Source of the DNA: Cycas panzhihuaensis
Lineage: Eukaryota > Cycadophyta
Assembly: GCA_023213395.1 (NCBI GenBank)
Contig: CM041465.1
Span: 37,455,741 to 37,519,740, forward strand
DNA: 64,000 nucleotides
Direction: 5' to 3'
A program made the position numbers and the translations under genes. How positions within the stretch are numbered: position 1 is the first letter of the stretch; every line of letters begins with the position of its first letter. Under the pieces are notes generated by a model, which was not told where the DNA came from, did not search any database, and worked only from the letters and a program-made list of their open reading frames with translations. Shown here one piece after another: positions 20,425-31,335 of this stretch.

Positions 20425-21245
20425 AGGTAATAATCTTCCAACGTCCTCTATAGTTTTTGTGTACTATTTTGAAAGATTCTTCTTTAAAGATGAAAGTGTC
20501 GAATCTGATACCTTTTTGCTTCAATTTTAGTTCTCTCTTTGGCTTCTTCTTAGATTCTACTTCTAGAAACTAAAAATATTCTAATTTTGATTCATCACCA
20601 CTATCAAATGGCTTATATTTAGGTTGAATAATATCATGTGAAGTATTATATTTAGGTAGTTCTTTAACCTACTCTTCACCCTCAATTGAATCAATATCTA
20701 GTGTTTCATCTTCTTGAAAAATCATATCACAAGTTGTATGAGCCTTTTGAGTGGATAATTTGTATACTTTGCTTTCTTCTGAGTATCCTATAAGGATGTA
20801 CTTCATATTTTTATCATCCAACTTTCATCATTTTTCCTTTGGAATATACATGTATGCATTACATCCAAAGATTCCTAAATGACTTATTGTTGATTCCCTA
20901 CTTGACCAAGCTTCATCATAGATAATGTTCCACACTACCCTTGTAGTGCTTTTGTTCATCAGATATGTTGTTATATTCACAACTTCTACCTATAAAAAAT
21001 CTGATACATTCTTGTCTTTTATCATTACTTTAGGTTTCTTAACCAAAATTTTATTCATCCTTTTAGTAACTCTATTTTATTAAGATTATAGGTAATAGCA
21101 AATTGCCTCTAAATTCCATGATCCTTGCAGAATTAGGTGAATTCATTTGAAGAGTACTTTATAATATTATCAATTCATGGGACCTTGATCTTTTGCCCAC
21201 CTTAATTCTCTATCAACTCCTTAAACTACTTGAAATAAGTGAAGG
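20425..21245 (-). pseudogene. Copia fragment H: integrase core and tail
   Basis: The minus strand reads F-K-E-L-I-E-N and G-G-Q-K-I-K-V at the 21245 end, then S-S-N-E-F-T, then N-R-V-T-K-R-M-N-K (catalytic E replaced by K), then F-G-C-N-A-Y-M-Y-I-P-K-E-K, then Y-I-L-I-G-Y-S-E-E-S-K-V-Y-K-L and D-M-I-F-Q-E-D-E-T. It is therefore a Copia integrase without LTRs, RT or gag, wedged between Copia C and Gypsy G2. Acidic linker residues follow the tail, as in the hinge before RT. Confidence 0.82.
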
Positions 21246-22300
21246 TTTGTGATTTTTCCCTTTACCGTTTACTGATCAAATCATAGGCTTTGAAGTCATG
21301 TCCTTAATTGGTGGCTTCTCTGGGTATAACCAGATTTAGCTATCTCCTGAGGACCATCATAAGACGACATTTACTACTCTATGGGGGATATTTGCCTATA
21401 AGGCCATGACCTTCAGATTGAAGAACGCAGGTGCCACTTACTAAAGGGCAATGAAGTTCATTTTTCATGATCTTATAAATAAGACCCTTGAGGTTTTCAT
21501 GGATGACATGATGTCTCTCTCGCAAGAGAATCGATCAACCTACAGACCTTCGTACGATTTTCACAAGATGCCAAAAATACTATGTCAGCTTGAATCCACT
21601 CAATTGCATTTTTGTGGTGACATTTGACAAGTTCTTAGGTTTCCTTGTCTCCCAACAAGGAAACCAGATTGATCCTAACAAGGTTAAGGCCATTGTCGAT
21701 ATGCCTCCCCCAAGAACTCAATGACAAATCAAGTCATTCTTAGGGAGATTGGGATTCTTGAGGCATTTTTTGGAGGACTTCACCATAAATGCTAAGCCCT
21801 TGACTAATTTGTTGAAGAAAGGGGCTCCATTCATCTAGTCTCCTAAGGCCCAAAAAGTATTTCAGGAGCTCAAGTGAGCTCTGGTATCTGTTCCCATGCT
21901 AGTGCCTCCCCTCTTTGATTACCCTTTTATTTTGTATACTTTGACTGAATTCTTGGGAGCTATGCTAGCCTAAGAAGGTGACTCCAAGATTGAGAGGGTT
22001 ATGTATTTCAATAGTCACACGTTGGTGACAATAGAATTAAACTACCCACCAGTCGAAAAGGAGTGCCTAGCATTAGTCCATATGGCTAAGAAGTTCAGGT
22101 ACTACCTCTTAGGTAATACCACTCGCAATCATCCAATCTGATATGTTGAGATATCTTTTGACTCAATCAGACTTGACGCGAAGGGTAGGTAAATGGGATG
22201 TCCTCCTTTAAGAGTACGACCTTAAAATCGTTAATAGGAAATCTAAAAGAGAAATGGCAATCATAGAGTAATTGGTTGAGGCTCCCGTCCCTAACTCCTT
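21246..22300 (+). pseudogene. G2 reverse transcriptase and RNase H
   Basis: Blocks: D-Q-I-I-G-F-E-V-M-S-L-I-G-G-F-S-G-Y-N, then K-T-T-F-T-T-L-W-G, then F-I-F-H-D-L-I and V-F-M-D-D-M-M (the RT active site, MDDM). Later frames give I-L-G-S-Y-A-S in the RNase H region and K-E-C-L-A-L-V-H in another. Frameshifts are frequent after 21530. It lacks the first third of RT. Confidence 0.83.
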
Positions 22301-23629
22301 TGGGGCTCAAGTTAATGATTCCTTGTCGAATGGGCCTATTTTGGCTCTCCAACACTCATCCCCCCATCCATTAGCTGATAGAAAATTGTATGGGGATATC
22401 ATACAATACCTTACTCAATAGCAATATCCTTTTAACGCTAGGGACAAAGTAAAGTCATGCATTAAGGCTATTGCTCGATAATACTTCCTCATGTAGGACA
22501 TATTATATAAGCGATCTTTCAATGGCATTCGCCTCTGTTGCCTTGGTCCCAAGGAGATCAACCATATTCTCCACAAATGTCATAACGACATTTGTGGAGG
22601 CCACTTTGGTGGCCAATCCATGGCCCAAAGGATTCTTCGTATGGAATACTATTGGCCATCCTTGTTCAAGGATGCCTATGCCTTTGTGCAGCGTTACCAT
22701 AAATGCCAAAATCATGCCAACGTCATCCACTAGCCTTCTAAGGTGTTGTATGTCGTTGTATCCCCTTGGCCCTTCTCCCAATGGGGGTTAGATATGATTG
22801 GGGCTATTACTCCTCTTTTATTTGCTCAACACAAATTTATTTTAACCACGATAGAATACTTCACCAAATGGGTTGAAGCTATTCTGTTGTATTCTACAAC
22901 TGGCAAGACAATTGCCACCTTCATATATCAGCACATTATCTACTGATTTGGGGTCCTAGACATCCTCATCATAGATAACGAAACTCCTTTTTGTAATAAG
23001 GAGATGGACAAGAATTGTGAGAAATTTAAAATCTATTACAAGACTTCATCCCCTTACTACCCCCAGGCTAATGGCCAAATTAGGTCTTTCAACAAAATCC
23101 TAATAAATATTTTAAAGAAAATCATTGCCCAATCCCAAAGAGATTGGCATATTCAACTTCACTCAGCGATATGGGCCTATTACACCTCAATCCACACCAC
23201 CACGGGGATGACACATTTCTCCTTGGTTTATGGAATCGAGCCAATTTTGCCTTTAGAGGTCAAGATTCCTTCTTTAAGGATATCCCTTAAAGATTTTGCC
23301 GGTGAGGAATGGCATCGCTAGGCCTGCCTCCTCAACCTTGAGGCTTTGTTCGAAAGGCGCTTGGTCTCATACCAAGCTAACCTAGTATCCAAGGCTAGGA
23401 TGAAAAGGACGTAAGACAAACGTCTATGTCCTCGCCCCTTGAATCCCGAGGACCAAGTCTTCAGGCTAGAGTATCTCTACAACCACTTATCTAAATTTGG
23501 CCCCAAATGGGTGGGCCCCTTTGTCGTTCTTGAGAGCTTAGACAATGGTGCCTATAGAATAGCCACTTTAGAGGGCCTCGAGTTTGGCAAAACCATAAAT
23601 GATAGGTTCTTAAAGAAATTCTATGGATG
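22301..23629 (+). pseudogene. G2 integrase
   Basis: W-G-L-D-M-I-G-A-I at about 22787, F-T-K-W-V-E-A, then D-I-L-I-I-D-N-E-T-P-F (second D intact), then S-P-Y-Y-P-Q-A-N-G-Q-I-R-S-F-N-K, where the catalytic E has become R. The C-terminus reads L-E-Y-L-Y-N-H-L-S-K-F-G-P-K-W-V and ends G-A-Y-R-I-A-T-L and F-L-K-K-F-Y-G, stop at 23629. Long parts are open (22743-22946, 23004-23321, 23439-23630). No extra RNase H lies between RNase H and integrase, where canonical Tat elements carry it. Confidence 0.87.
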
Positions 23630-24439
23630 ATTTCTGTCTTCTTCTGAGTAGAAAGAAAGCTTGTCCTATGCTCTAAAATGAGCTTAAACTACCACTCAAA
23701 TGAAGCATCTGTTACCCTCACTGGGGGCATGGTATGTATTCGAGTTTCTAATGTTCCACTCATTGTTAGGATGGCTATGTTCCTTTCTGAAGGTGTTGTA
23801 TCTTACCTCAACAAGAAGAGCCCTTATTTTAGTCTATGAGTGGTGGTAAATGTGTCACTATCGAGGCACGTCTCCACGCTTATGTTTGGCCCTTTCTCTA
23901 GAAAATAACTCTCTCTACTTCCAAGCATAAGTTGCTACCTAGAAAAGGCTTCTTGGGATATATCTTATCCTCTTTTTCTACTCTTAGGGTATCTGTACCT
24001 ATTATTATCCTCTTTTATGTTTAGGTCGTTGTTTTTCCTTCTGAGGGAAATGTGATCTCCTCACCCTAGGACTACATAAGATTAACTAGTATACAAAGGT
24101 GATTGTGTGTTCCTAGTGTAAGTGTCATATCATATAAAGAAGGCATGCAAGAAAATATGTATAATAAAAAAAAAATAATACACATCAATATATCCATCAT
24201 GCATCTATATACCAATCCACAATTAAATAAATCAACCATATGTATCAAAATGGGGTATTAATGTGGTTCCCATCTCTAAATATATGCATCATCATTTGAA
24301 ATAGTACAAAATATGTAGGCACAATGTGCCCTAGGAAGTTAGAATCCTTACAAGGGGATGTACAATCATACATATGTGGTGGTACGAGTCCTCCTAGAGG
24401 TCTAAGGCTTTCCTCTCATCAAAATCTATGATACAATGG
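23630..24439 (+). other. G2 spacer between integrase and antisense gene
   Basis: About 800 bp with no ORF on either strand that I can support. Short segments near 24240-24300 match the corresponding G1 spacer near 58380, so it is ancestral element sequence. Confidence 0.6.
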
Positions 24440-25005
24440 TCTCATGGGGTTATAATGTCATTACGACGTGTCTCCCTCACACTGCCCTCCTCTCTTGCTC
24501 AAGGACCAAGCTCCCTCAAGGCTCCTCTTACGCCTTTGCGAGGTCCCAAGCTCACTCCCCTCATCCCTCGCTCTCCTTTGAGACAGTGTGGCTGTGTGAA
24601 TATGAGTGTGTGATGACATGGCTGCCATCTGATCGCACAACTAATCATATCACTCCTATAGGTGATCCCTCTCCCTCAACACCTCGCCTAACTAAACCTC
24701 GGTCCCTCGGAGCTACTCCTCTAGCACTGCGACCCTCATGTCATCTCCTAGGAAAATGTTGCTATCTCTTACCTAAGCCTCCAACTCCTGCACCCAAGCC
24801 CGAAGCTGGTTCCTCTCTGCCCATCTCTCCTAGGCCTGTGTAGCCCAAATATCTATGACTTAGATAAGAGGAGCGAAAGATCTCGTATGGGGGGGCACGA
24901 AGCCTGGCTCTTTGCTATCTGTGATGGGAGGTTGTCCCTCCTTGTAGACTTGTGGGAAGAGCTCTGCTATGGCTCTCCTAATCAACTCTCCCATATCCTC
25001 TCTAC

Positions 25006-25142
25006 CTACCAATCATGCAAATCAATATATTATCATGGAGTACAAATAAAAACTATATATATAATCAACAACATAAAAAAAAAAAATCTCAATAAAGTGG
25101 CTAAATCAAATGCTGAAGCTAGGGTAAAAGGGGGGAGCTCAC
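25006..25142 (-). other. Intron 2 of the G2 antisense gene
   Basis: 137 nt, AT-rich. Donor GAG|GTGAG and acceptor GGTAG|GT on the minus strand; phase 1. Joining gives G-G-R-E-D-M-G-E-L-I in frame with both exons. The G1 copy has an intron at the same protein position. Confidence 0.65.
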
Positions 25143-26223
25143 CTCCTAGAGAAGTCATCTCCTCTCTAGCTACTACCACCTTGGATGTTGTTACCTCATC
25201 TCCTAGCTCCTCACCTCCATGGCCTCTTCCTCCTCCTCTTTGAGGACCTCTACTCTAGCTATGGCTATAATTGCCTCTCATGTAGCCCCCAAAGCTGCAT
25301 CTGCCTCTAGAACAATTGTGGCAACTCCCTAACCCTCCTCCTCTCCCTACTCCACTCCTAGAACCCCTATAGCCTCTCCTCCCTCTGCATCACTCCCCCA
25401 ATGCATAGTGCAATATGGTTGGCTCACATAGTCCTGTACCATGAGTAGGTTGAGTGATGTAGTTGCTACAAACCTCATGATCTAAGCTAGCTCTTTAATG
25501 CCTCTAAAGCATAATGGCCATCGATGTATCAAGGAACCACCGGCTACTATAGGTTGTGGCCCTATCGCTAGTCCCATTCCTCGGAAATGATTGAAAAACC
25601 AACACTAGAGCAAGGAGTAATAGGATATTCTGCCTCATCCTGCTGCTTGGATATAATCAAACTGGGCTGTGAGATTAGCCACTTATCAAGGCAGCCCAAT
25701 CGAATCTCTCCGTAGCCTCACATCGCCTAATGGTGTCCATCAATTTGCCCATGACTTCCCTATAGTTCTGTTTCTAGGAGATCCTGAACAGAATGGAAAA
25801 TATAATTATCTTCCTCACACGAGGAATCCTAGACATGACTATAGTCCTCAAGGAGAGTACTCTCTGGTTCCACTAACCCCTACGATAAAAGAACCTGGCC
25901 GCCTTTCTATATGTTGCGTTCATGCTGGGCAATGTCCCCAATACTATTGGTGCTCTACTAGATGGTACTCCCATGATCCTCCAGACATCAACTGAGGTAA
26001 TGGATATATATCCCACCAATGAAAGATGGAATATGTGCCTTTGTTAATCCCATTGCAAGATGATGTTAACTAGCAATGCCTGATCTGATGCGTACTGTGG
26101 TGTACAGACTATCTTGAGCAAGATGCAATGTCTCAGTATCACCTTCTCTTAGCACCTCAATAACTCAACAAATTTGAACATTGATAAACCAATATTCTTG
26201 TGATTATCTACCATTATGATAGG

Positions 26224-26681
26224 CTAGAAAAATGGTAAAAAAAAACCATTGATAAGTTACTTACCTCCCTACAGAGTCAAAAGGCCTCCCTAATTAAAGA
26301 AAATCATCAAAATTTGACTAAATCTAAATTTTATTTGAAATTTCCTATCCCTGCTTTTGCCCCACTAATATATATGTGGCACCACTAATATATTAGTAGA
26401 GCCCTACAGATTTTTCTATGCCCTATAGGGATATCTGCGGTATGATGAATACCGCTGCCAAAATTTAAAAAACTAAAAAATAAAATAAAAAATTTAATCC
26501 ATAAATGGACTATAACTAGTCTACTGGGACTAGGGCATCCTAAAGCCCTGGTCCAACCTCTTATAGGCCCACAAATGGGTCCTATTAGGCCTCCTAATGC
26601 CCCTAATGCGCACTACCTACCAAAATGAAAGTCATTAATGAAAAATCATAAATAACTAAGTCAGGGTCAAGATCAGGGTAC
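26224..26681 (-). other. Intron 1 of the G2 antisense gene
   Basis: 458 nt by homology with G1. The acceptor TTTTTCTAG falls at the same codon boundary as in G1. The donor position still has GT but reads GTACCC, so the donor is decayed, and exon 1 is one base out of phase. Confidence 0.4.
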
Positions 26682-26834
26682 TGGGTCTGGTCTGACAACT
26701 ACCATCGCTTGATCGCAATCCTAATGCTTGCATCTGCATGACAATTTGACAGTTGGATCTCCTCTGCGAGGCTCGTCTAGGGGCAGTAGATCTAGGGTGG
26801 AAGAGGGGTCTCTCTCGAATTTGAATAAAGGAGT

Positions 26835-26876
26835 GTGAAAATGAATTCCATTTTCACCCTTTGTTCCCCTTTTATT
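26835..26876 (-). promoter_or_regulatory. Antisense core promoter candidate of G2
   Basis: On the minus strand AATAAAAG (26876-26869) lies just upstream of an inverted repeat with 9-bp arms (GTGAAAATG at one end, CATTTTCAC at the other; 26835-26857). The same pair occurs in G1 with a proper TATATAAG. It is about 95-140 bp upstream of the ATG. Confidence 0.45.
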
Positions 26877-27406
26877 CTCGGGGTCTCACAGAGCCCCGCG
26901 ACCTTTTTCCATACCAATGGAGTCATTCAGGTTGTCGTCTTCAGCTCATTCTCTTTCCCTTCAGGGTCCCAACTTGTTTTAGCTCCTAGATGGTGTTTTT
27001 TCTTGCCTTTTTGCATATTTATGGCTCCCCTTTTGCATATCTCGAGGACCCGTTTTTAGTCCGCTCCAGAACCTATCCATACTTATACTGCATGAACTCA
27101 TTTTGGTGCGTTGATTCTATTTTTAGCCTCAGTTTTGGCCCTTTGTGCTCCTAATGGGAGCCAGTCCCTAAAATAAGCCCCTATCTTCCCCCTAAATAAC
27201 TTTGGATCCTTGACATTGAGTCTATTCTCACCTTTACTCCTTCTCTTCCATAGGGTAGGTCCTTCGCGAGCATAGTGGCCTAGTTGTAGGCCTCTCTTAT
27301 CCTCTTGTGATTGGCCTTTTGAGTAATTATGGTCACCAAAACCCTTTGTTCTTTGTCTAATATCTCTCTTCTTTTCACCAAGATTCTCATTATTACCCTA
27401 GACACG

Positions 27407-27829
27407 ACACTACTCATCTTCATAGATGGTGGTAGTCATAGCAACCTAGGACCCTCTACCACAACTTGGATCATTTGTGATCCCTGTGGGCATGATTTCA
27501 TGTGTTTCAAGGTTTATTTACTTGAGGCCATGAACAATGAAGCAAAGTATACAACTTTTATTGAAGCCTTAACTAATGCGCTTCATTTCCATTGTGGCCC
27601 CATCATCTTGCATTGTGATTCTTGGATCATTATGTCGTAATTGACCCAAACTTATCAGGTCATGTGCTCTTGATTGAGATCCCTCACTTCAAATGCTAGG
27701 TCTCTTTTGTCTAGCTTCTCCTTAGTGGATATTCGATACATCCCTCTTGATCGAAATGTCGAGGCTGATAGTCTAGTTTGCCTTACTCTTGAGCGTTGCC
27801 TCCCACTTCTTGGCGACCCCTCATTTTGA
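27407..27829 (+). pseudogene. G2 second RNase H (archaeal-type, aRH)
   Basis: Sense strand. Reads L-L-I-F-I-D-G-G-S-H-S-N, then A-M-N-N-E-A-K-Y-T-T-F-I-E-A-L, then L-H-C-D-S-W, and after a stop and frame change I-P-L-D-R-N-V-E-A-D-S-L. These are the four acidic positions (D, E, D, D) of RNase HI, and the D-G-G-x-x-x-N and N-x-x-A-D style is that of the second RNase H of Tat elements. It lies 3.8 kb downstream of integrase, beyond the antisense gene and in the opposite direction to it. It would cut RNA in RNA-DNA hybrids during cDNA synthesis. A stop at 27638 breaks the frame. Confidence 0.75.
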
Positions 27830-28205
27830 TTTATATTCTATCCCAGAGTGATAAGGCATTCTCTCATTCTCCCCTTTTTGTTTCTCTTTGGGATTCCAAT
27901 CTCGCCTTGTCTTCTTGGGTCATGCTACATGTTCAGGTGTGCTACCATGGGCATCACCTAGGGCACTCCTCCTGTTTTTTCATTGCATATGTCTTGGGTA
28001 TAAGGTCCTGTGCTTGGAGGCTTAATTGGGCCATGAGCCTTTTACCTTCCCCAGCATATGCCTTCCCATCCATGTATCCATTACAACACTTGCCACTTGC
28101 CTTGGTTATTGACACATTAGTCTCTTAGAGCTCTTTTCTACTGGCCCCATTTGTGTTGTCAACATTCACCATTGTTTGACACTCCTGAGTGATGAGGTTC
28201 TACTG
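27830..28205 (+). other. G2 3' untranslated spacer
   Basis: No ORF of note; matches the position of 62350-62782 in G1. A 110-codon frame at 27796-28128 has no conserved partner in G1 and is probably fortuitous. Confidence 0.5.
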
Positions 28206-28217
28206 CTAAGGGGGCAG
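28206..28217 (+). promoter_or_regulatory. Polypurine tract of G2
   Basis: GCTAAGGGGGCAG directly precedes the TGTTTCC start of the LTR; G1 has CCAAGGGGGCAG. Confidence 0.8.
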
Positions 28218-31200
28218 TGTTTCCTACCTGCCAAGAATGGATCGGGCTTCATCGCATAGGTAAGTTCAGGTGTATACTCTAACCCTTACTCTTTATCATA
28301 TTTTTATGATTATTGTAGTATGTATGCTTGAATGATTGCTTGGATTGCTTATTCAATCTGTTTGCCTATGTATGATTTTGCCTATAATGACCAAGACTCT
28401 GGTCCAATGGCACCATTGAGCTCCTGTGGTAAGCCCTAATTGGAAATAGGTCCCTAACATGCCTTTGTAGCTTAGTTTGGGTGATTCATAGCTTATTTTG
28501 TGCCCTCTTATAGCATCTTATTCTCTTTCATTGTGCCTCACCTATCCCTTGGTCTACCCAGGATAGCGCATTGAGGTTCCTAGTGGAGAGATTACCATTA
28601 TTGTTCATTCTGTATGAGATTTATTTATGTGTTTCATCAACAATTGATTGTTTGGACTTCGTTTATACCATGACATCCTTGATTACCATTATTTATTGAG
28701 TTTTGGCTCATTTTGATGGGTTTTTCATATGTTTTCGATGTTGTTCAGCTTATAAAGCAACCCAAGTTTGATTTATTGATTCGTAGGGAGGAATTTTAGG
28801 CCCTCAACAGGAACTTCTCTCCTTCTTTTACTAGTATTTATCAAGTTTTTGCTATTTTTTATCAAAATCTATGGTTCTGTTTTTGCTCTACCTTGATTTT
28901 TCTTGCCCTACTTTAATTGTTATGCCCCGTGAATATATTCACAGTGTGACTGTTATGAGTTTAAATGCAGGCAGTAACATTCAAAATCACATTTAATGCA
29001 AGCTTGACTTTAGATCTGGCCTTGGGACTTGCTTAGATTGGGGTCTAATGTTCCTGAGAGGCCTTTAGAACGTAAAAACTAGATTTTGAACTCATTATGC
29101 ATCATCAACTTTTGTTTTTGGATCTCTCTTGCAAGCAACTTTTGACTATTCTTGCATTTTAGCATAACCTATGCCAAAACCCAGATTTTGGATAGCTAAA
29201 GGAAGGTGAAATCAACTTTTAAGAAGCAAGAGGACCTCCCCAAGCTACCAAGGTAGCCAAGGAGACTCTCCTTTTCATCATCGAGCAAAGATTTCTCCTC
29301 TAAAAGCTTGTTTCTATAATAAAAACTCTCAACTCTCACCATCATTCTCTTCTCTTAATCAGTAAAACCATTTTGGTTTGATTTCATTGACAAATATCAC
29401 TATTTTACTTTGTTTCTTTTACCATTTGTTGCATGTTTTGTTGGTTTCTTGATTAAAAGGCCCTTTGCATAAATGTTTGGTAGCTTTACTTGTGTAAGCT
29501 TTGGAGGAAGCACCTCCATTCAACAACAAACCCTTTGTTTCGCCATCTAAACCGCTAACTCACGGTAGGTGGAGAACTTGACGAGTTAAGGGAGGTTGTA
29601 GGAAGGATATTAGGCCTAAGTTCTAACTCCAAAGGCCTCCTTCCTCTTGGGTAATCCTCTCCCTAGAGCTATAAAGTATTCTACCATATAATACCTTTAC
29701 TAGTGCAATATTTTGGTTGTGAAACTTACAACATATCATTGGGATTTCACATCCTACCTCAAAATATTGCACCCAACATCTACCTAAACATCTGACACCT
29801 TTAACCATTTGGAAGATATCCACCTTATAAAGGAGCTCCGCCATCCTGAGGAAACGTCCTCTTTCTTTTCCCATTTCTTTCTTGATATTTGTATGGTAGG
29901 ATTGTGAGCAAAATAATATTTGATTCTTGTTTCTTTATCCCAATTTTGAAATAAACATATTAACAACACTTTACTTGGGTAGAGACATACATACATATAT
30001 TGTTTGCTTGCATATATATTGTTTGTTTGTGGAAATGTTTCTTGCCTCCTTGTTGTGTAGGTTGAAGGTTGGGTTGCAAGAAAGCCAACACTCTACAAAA
30101 GGTAATATCGTTCAATGTTTTAGCATAATTGCTGAGATCTTATTTCTATTTCATTTCTTCATTTCCTTTTTTCTCTTGCATTTGTTGTATTAGAGTTTGG
30201 GGAAGGTAAGGTAGCCTCTCCCTATTCTCTTCTACAACTCTCGTGACAACAAAGGAAGTGAAGTCGCCGAGAAAGGAGAAGCATGGGGAAGAGTTGTGCT
30301 ACATCACCGATCTTCATAAAACCGAGTGTACTCCTTTAAAACCTACTCTCTTCTTGCCCTTTTCCCCCTCTTTCCCAAAAGAGAATATATGCAAAAGAAA
30401 TATTTGTTTCTTCCATTTATGTATTTGTATTGCATGTGAAAAGGAAAGCATAGCATAGGAGAAACATACCAACTTCTCTACTTGCATCTAGAAAATATAG
30501 ATTTGTTGCATGCACATATTCTTCCTTTCCCTCAATCTTGCATACGTGTTACATGCGAAAGGAAATCAAAAGTACATTTTATGCATTCTTTTTACACAGA
30601 TAGGAAATACAATTGTGTCTTTGTTTCCTTCTTGCATTTAAAATGAAATTTAATTGAAAGAGAGTTGGTTGCAACATTCTCTCATTATTTCTTTCTTGCA
30701 TCCCAAACCTAACCCTTGAATGAAAAAGCAAGGAGAGTGAGGGAGAGAGATAGAGATTTGTAGGTTTGTTATATATTCATTCTATTTTATGAATTTTATA
30801 ACTATTGCACCATAGAATAAAATCACATTGCAACAAAAAACCATAAACTCAAACACCATTCCTTTTTCTTCTTATAGCCCAAGAAGAACCTTAAACTAAA
30901 ACATAAATAGATAGTGGCAACATTCCCTCCTTCTTTCAAGACTTGCATTAAAACCCGAACCCCTAAAGGTAACCCTTTAGGCATTAAACAAACTATTTCA
31001 AACCATTTGAAAATTGTTACTCCTCACCTTATTTCTTACTCCATCTCCTTTTTTGAAAGGAGCCTTTTACTCGAGGGGAAATCTCTTACTTCCTCTCTTC
31101 CTTTTGAGTATAAGAGGGCTTCACATGGCTGCCCAGTATCCTAAAGAAGCCACCCTTCTTATTCTTCTCATCATTTCCAATCCTTTGGAGTAGAAAGAGG

Positions 31201-31335
31201 CTATATGTCATTGCATTCATAAAATCCTGCATTCTGATGCGCAGACACCCTTAGAGGGTGACCTTGGCTTACCTCGCACCTCTAGACCTTCGCATCTAGT
31301 AGAAGTGTAGTAGTTCCTCGTACCCCTATAGGTGT
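28218..31335 (+). repeat. 3' LTR of G2
   Basis: About 3.1 kb, starting TGTTTCC. The first 50 bp match the LTR starts of G1 (47926, 62795) and G3 (43192, minus). Near its end, 31200-31330 resembles the last 200 bp of the G1 LTR. The exact end is unclear because it abuts Copia E. Weak ORFs inside (29623-29996, 30243-30458, 30914-31144) have no recognised domain and I treat them as chance. A 14-bp palindrome GTGAATATATTCAC lies at 28929-28942. Confidence 0.75.

Larger units (their letters stand above)
24440..26739 (-). pseudogene. G2 antisense gene, plant-mobile-domain-like, three exons
   Basis: The minus strand, running against the rest of G2. Exon 1 starts at ATG 26739 and ends near 26682. 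Exon 2 (26223-25143) reads V-D-N-H-K-N, then T-P-Q-Y-A-S-D-Q-A-L-L-V, then H-I-F-H-L-S, then S-V-D-V-W-R-I-M-G-V-P, then V-L-G-T-L-P-S, then K-Q-N-Y-R-E, then C-F-R-G-I-K and T-T-S-L-N-L-L. Exon 3 (from 25005) reads A-I-A-E-L-F-P-Q-V-Y-K-E-G-Q-P-P-I, then a charged, coiled-coil-like tail. The H-x-F-H-L to D-V-x-R-I-x-G-V spacing resembles the plant mobile domain. Splicing 25142-25006 joins exons 2 and 3 in frame. Stops and shifts show that this copy is decayed. Confidence 0.65.
21246..31335 (+). mobile_element. Tat-like Gypsy G2, 5'-truncated, with extra genes and 3' LTR
   Basis: Starts inside RT and continues through RNase H, integrase, a 3.7-kb 3' region with an antisense gene and a second RNase H, a polypurine tract and a roughly 3.1-kb 3' LTR. 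The same order occurs in G1, with which it aligns throughout although clearly diverged. The 5' LTR, gag and protease are missing; the left junction with fragment H at 21245/21246 is abrupt. The right end abuts Copia E inside its RNase H. Confidence 0.88.

Noticed and set aside
22503-22791. Overlapping plus and minus ORFs of about 100 codons
   Set aside because: The real signal is the G2 integrase frame in the plus strand; these are other-frame readings.
26224-26264. Short intron (GTAAGT ... CTAG) in the G2 antisense gene
   Set aside because: Only 41 nt, below usual plant intron size; the acceptor is better explained by the longer intron 1 whose donor aligns with G1.
28923-31144. Several 70-90 codon ORFs in the G2 LTR
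   Set aside because: No counterpart in the G1 or G3 LTRs and no domain.
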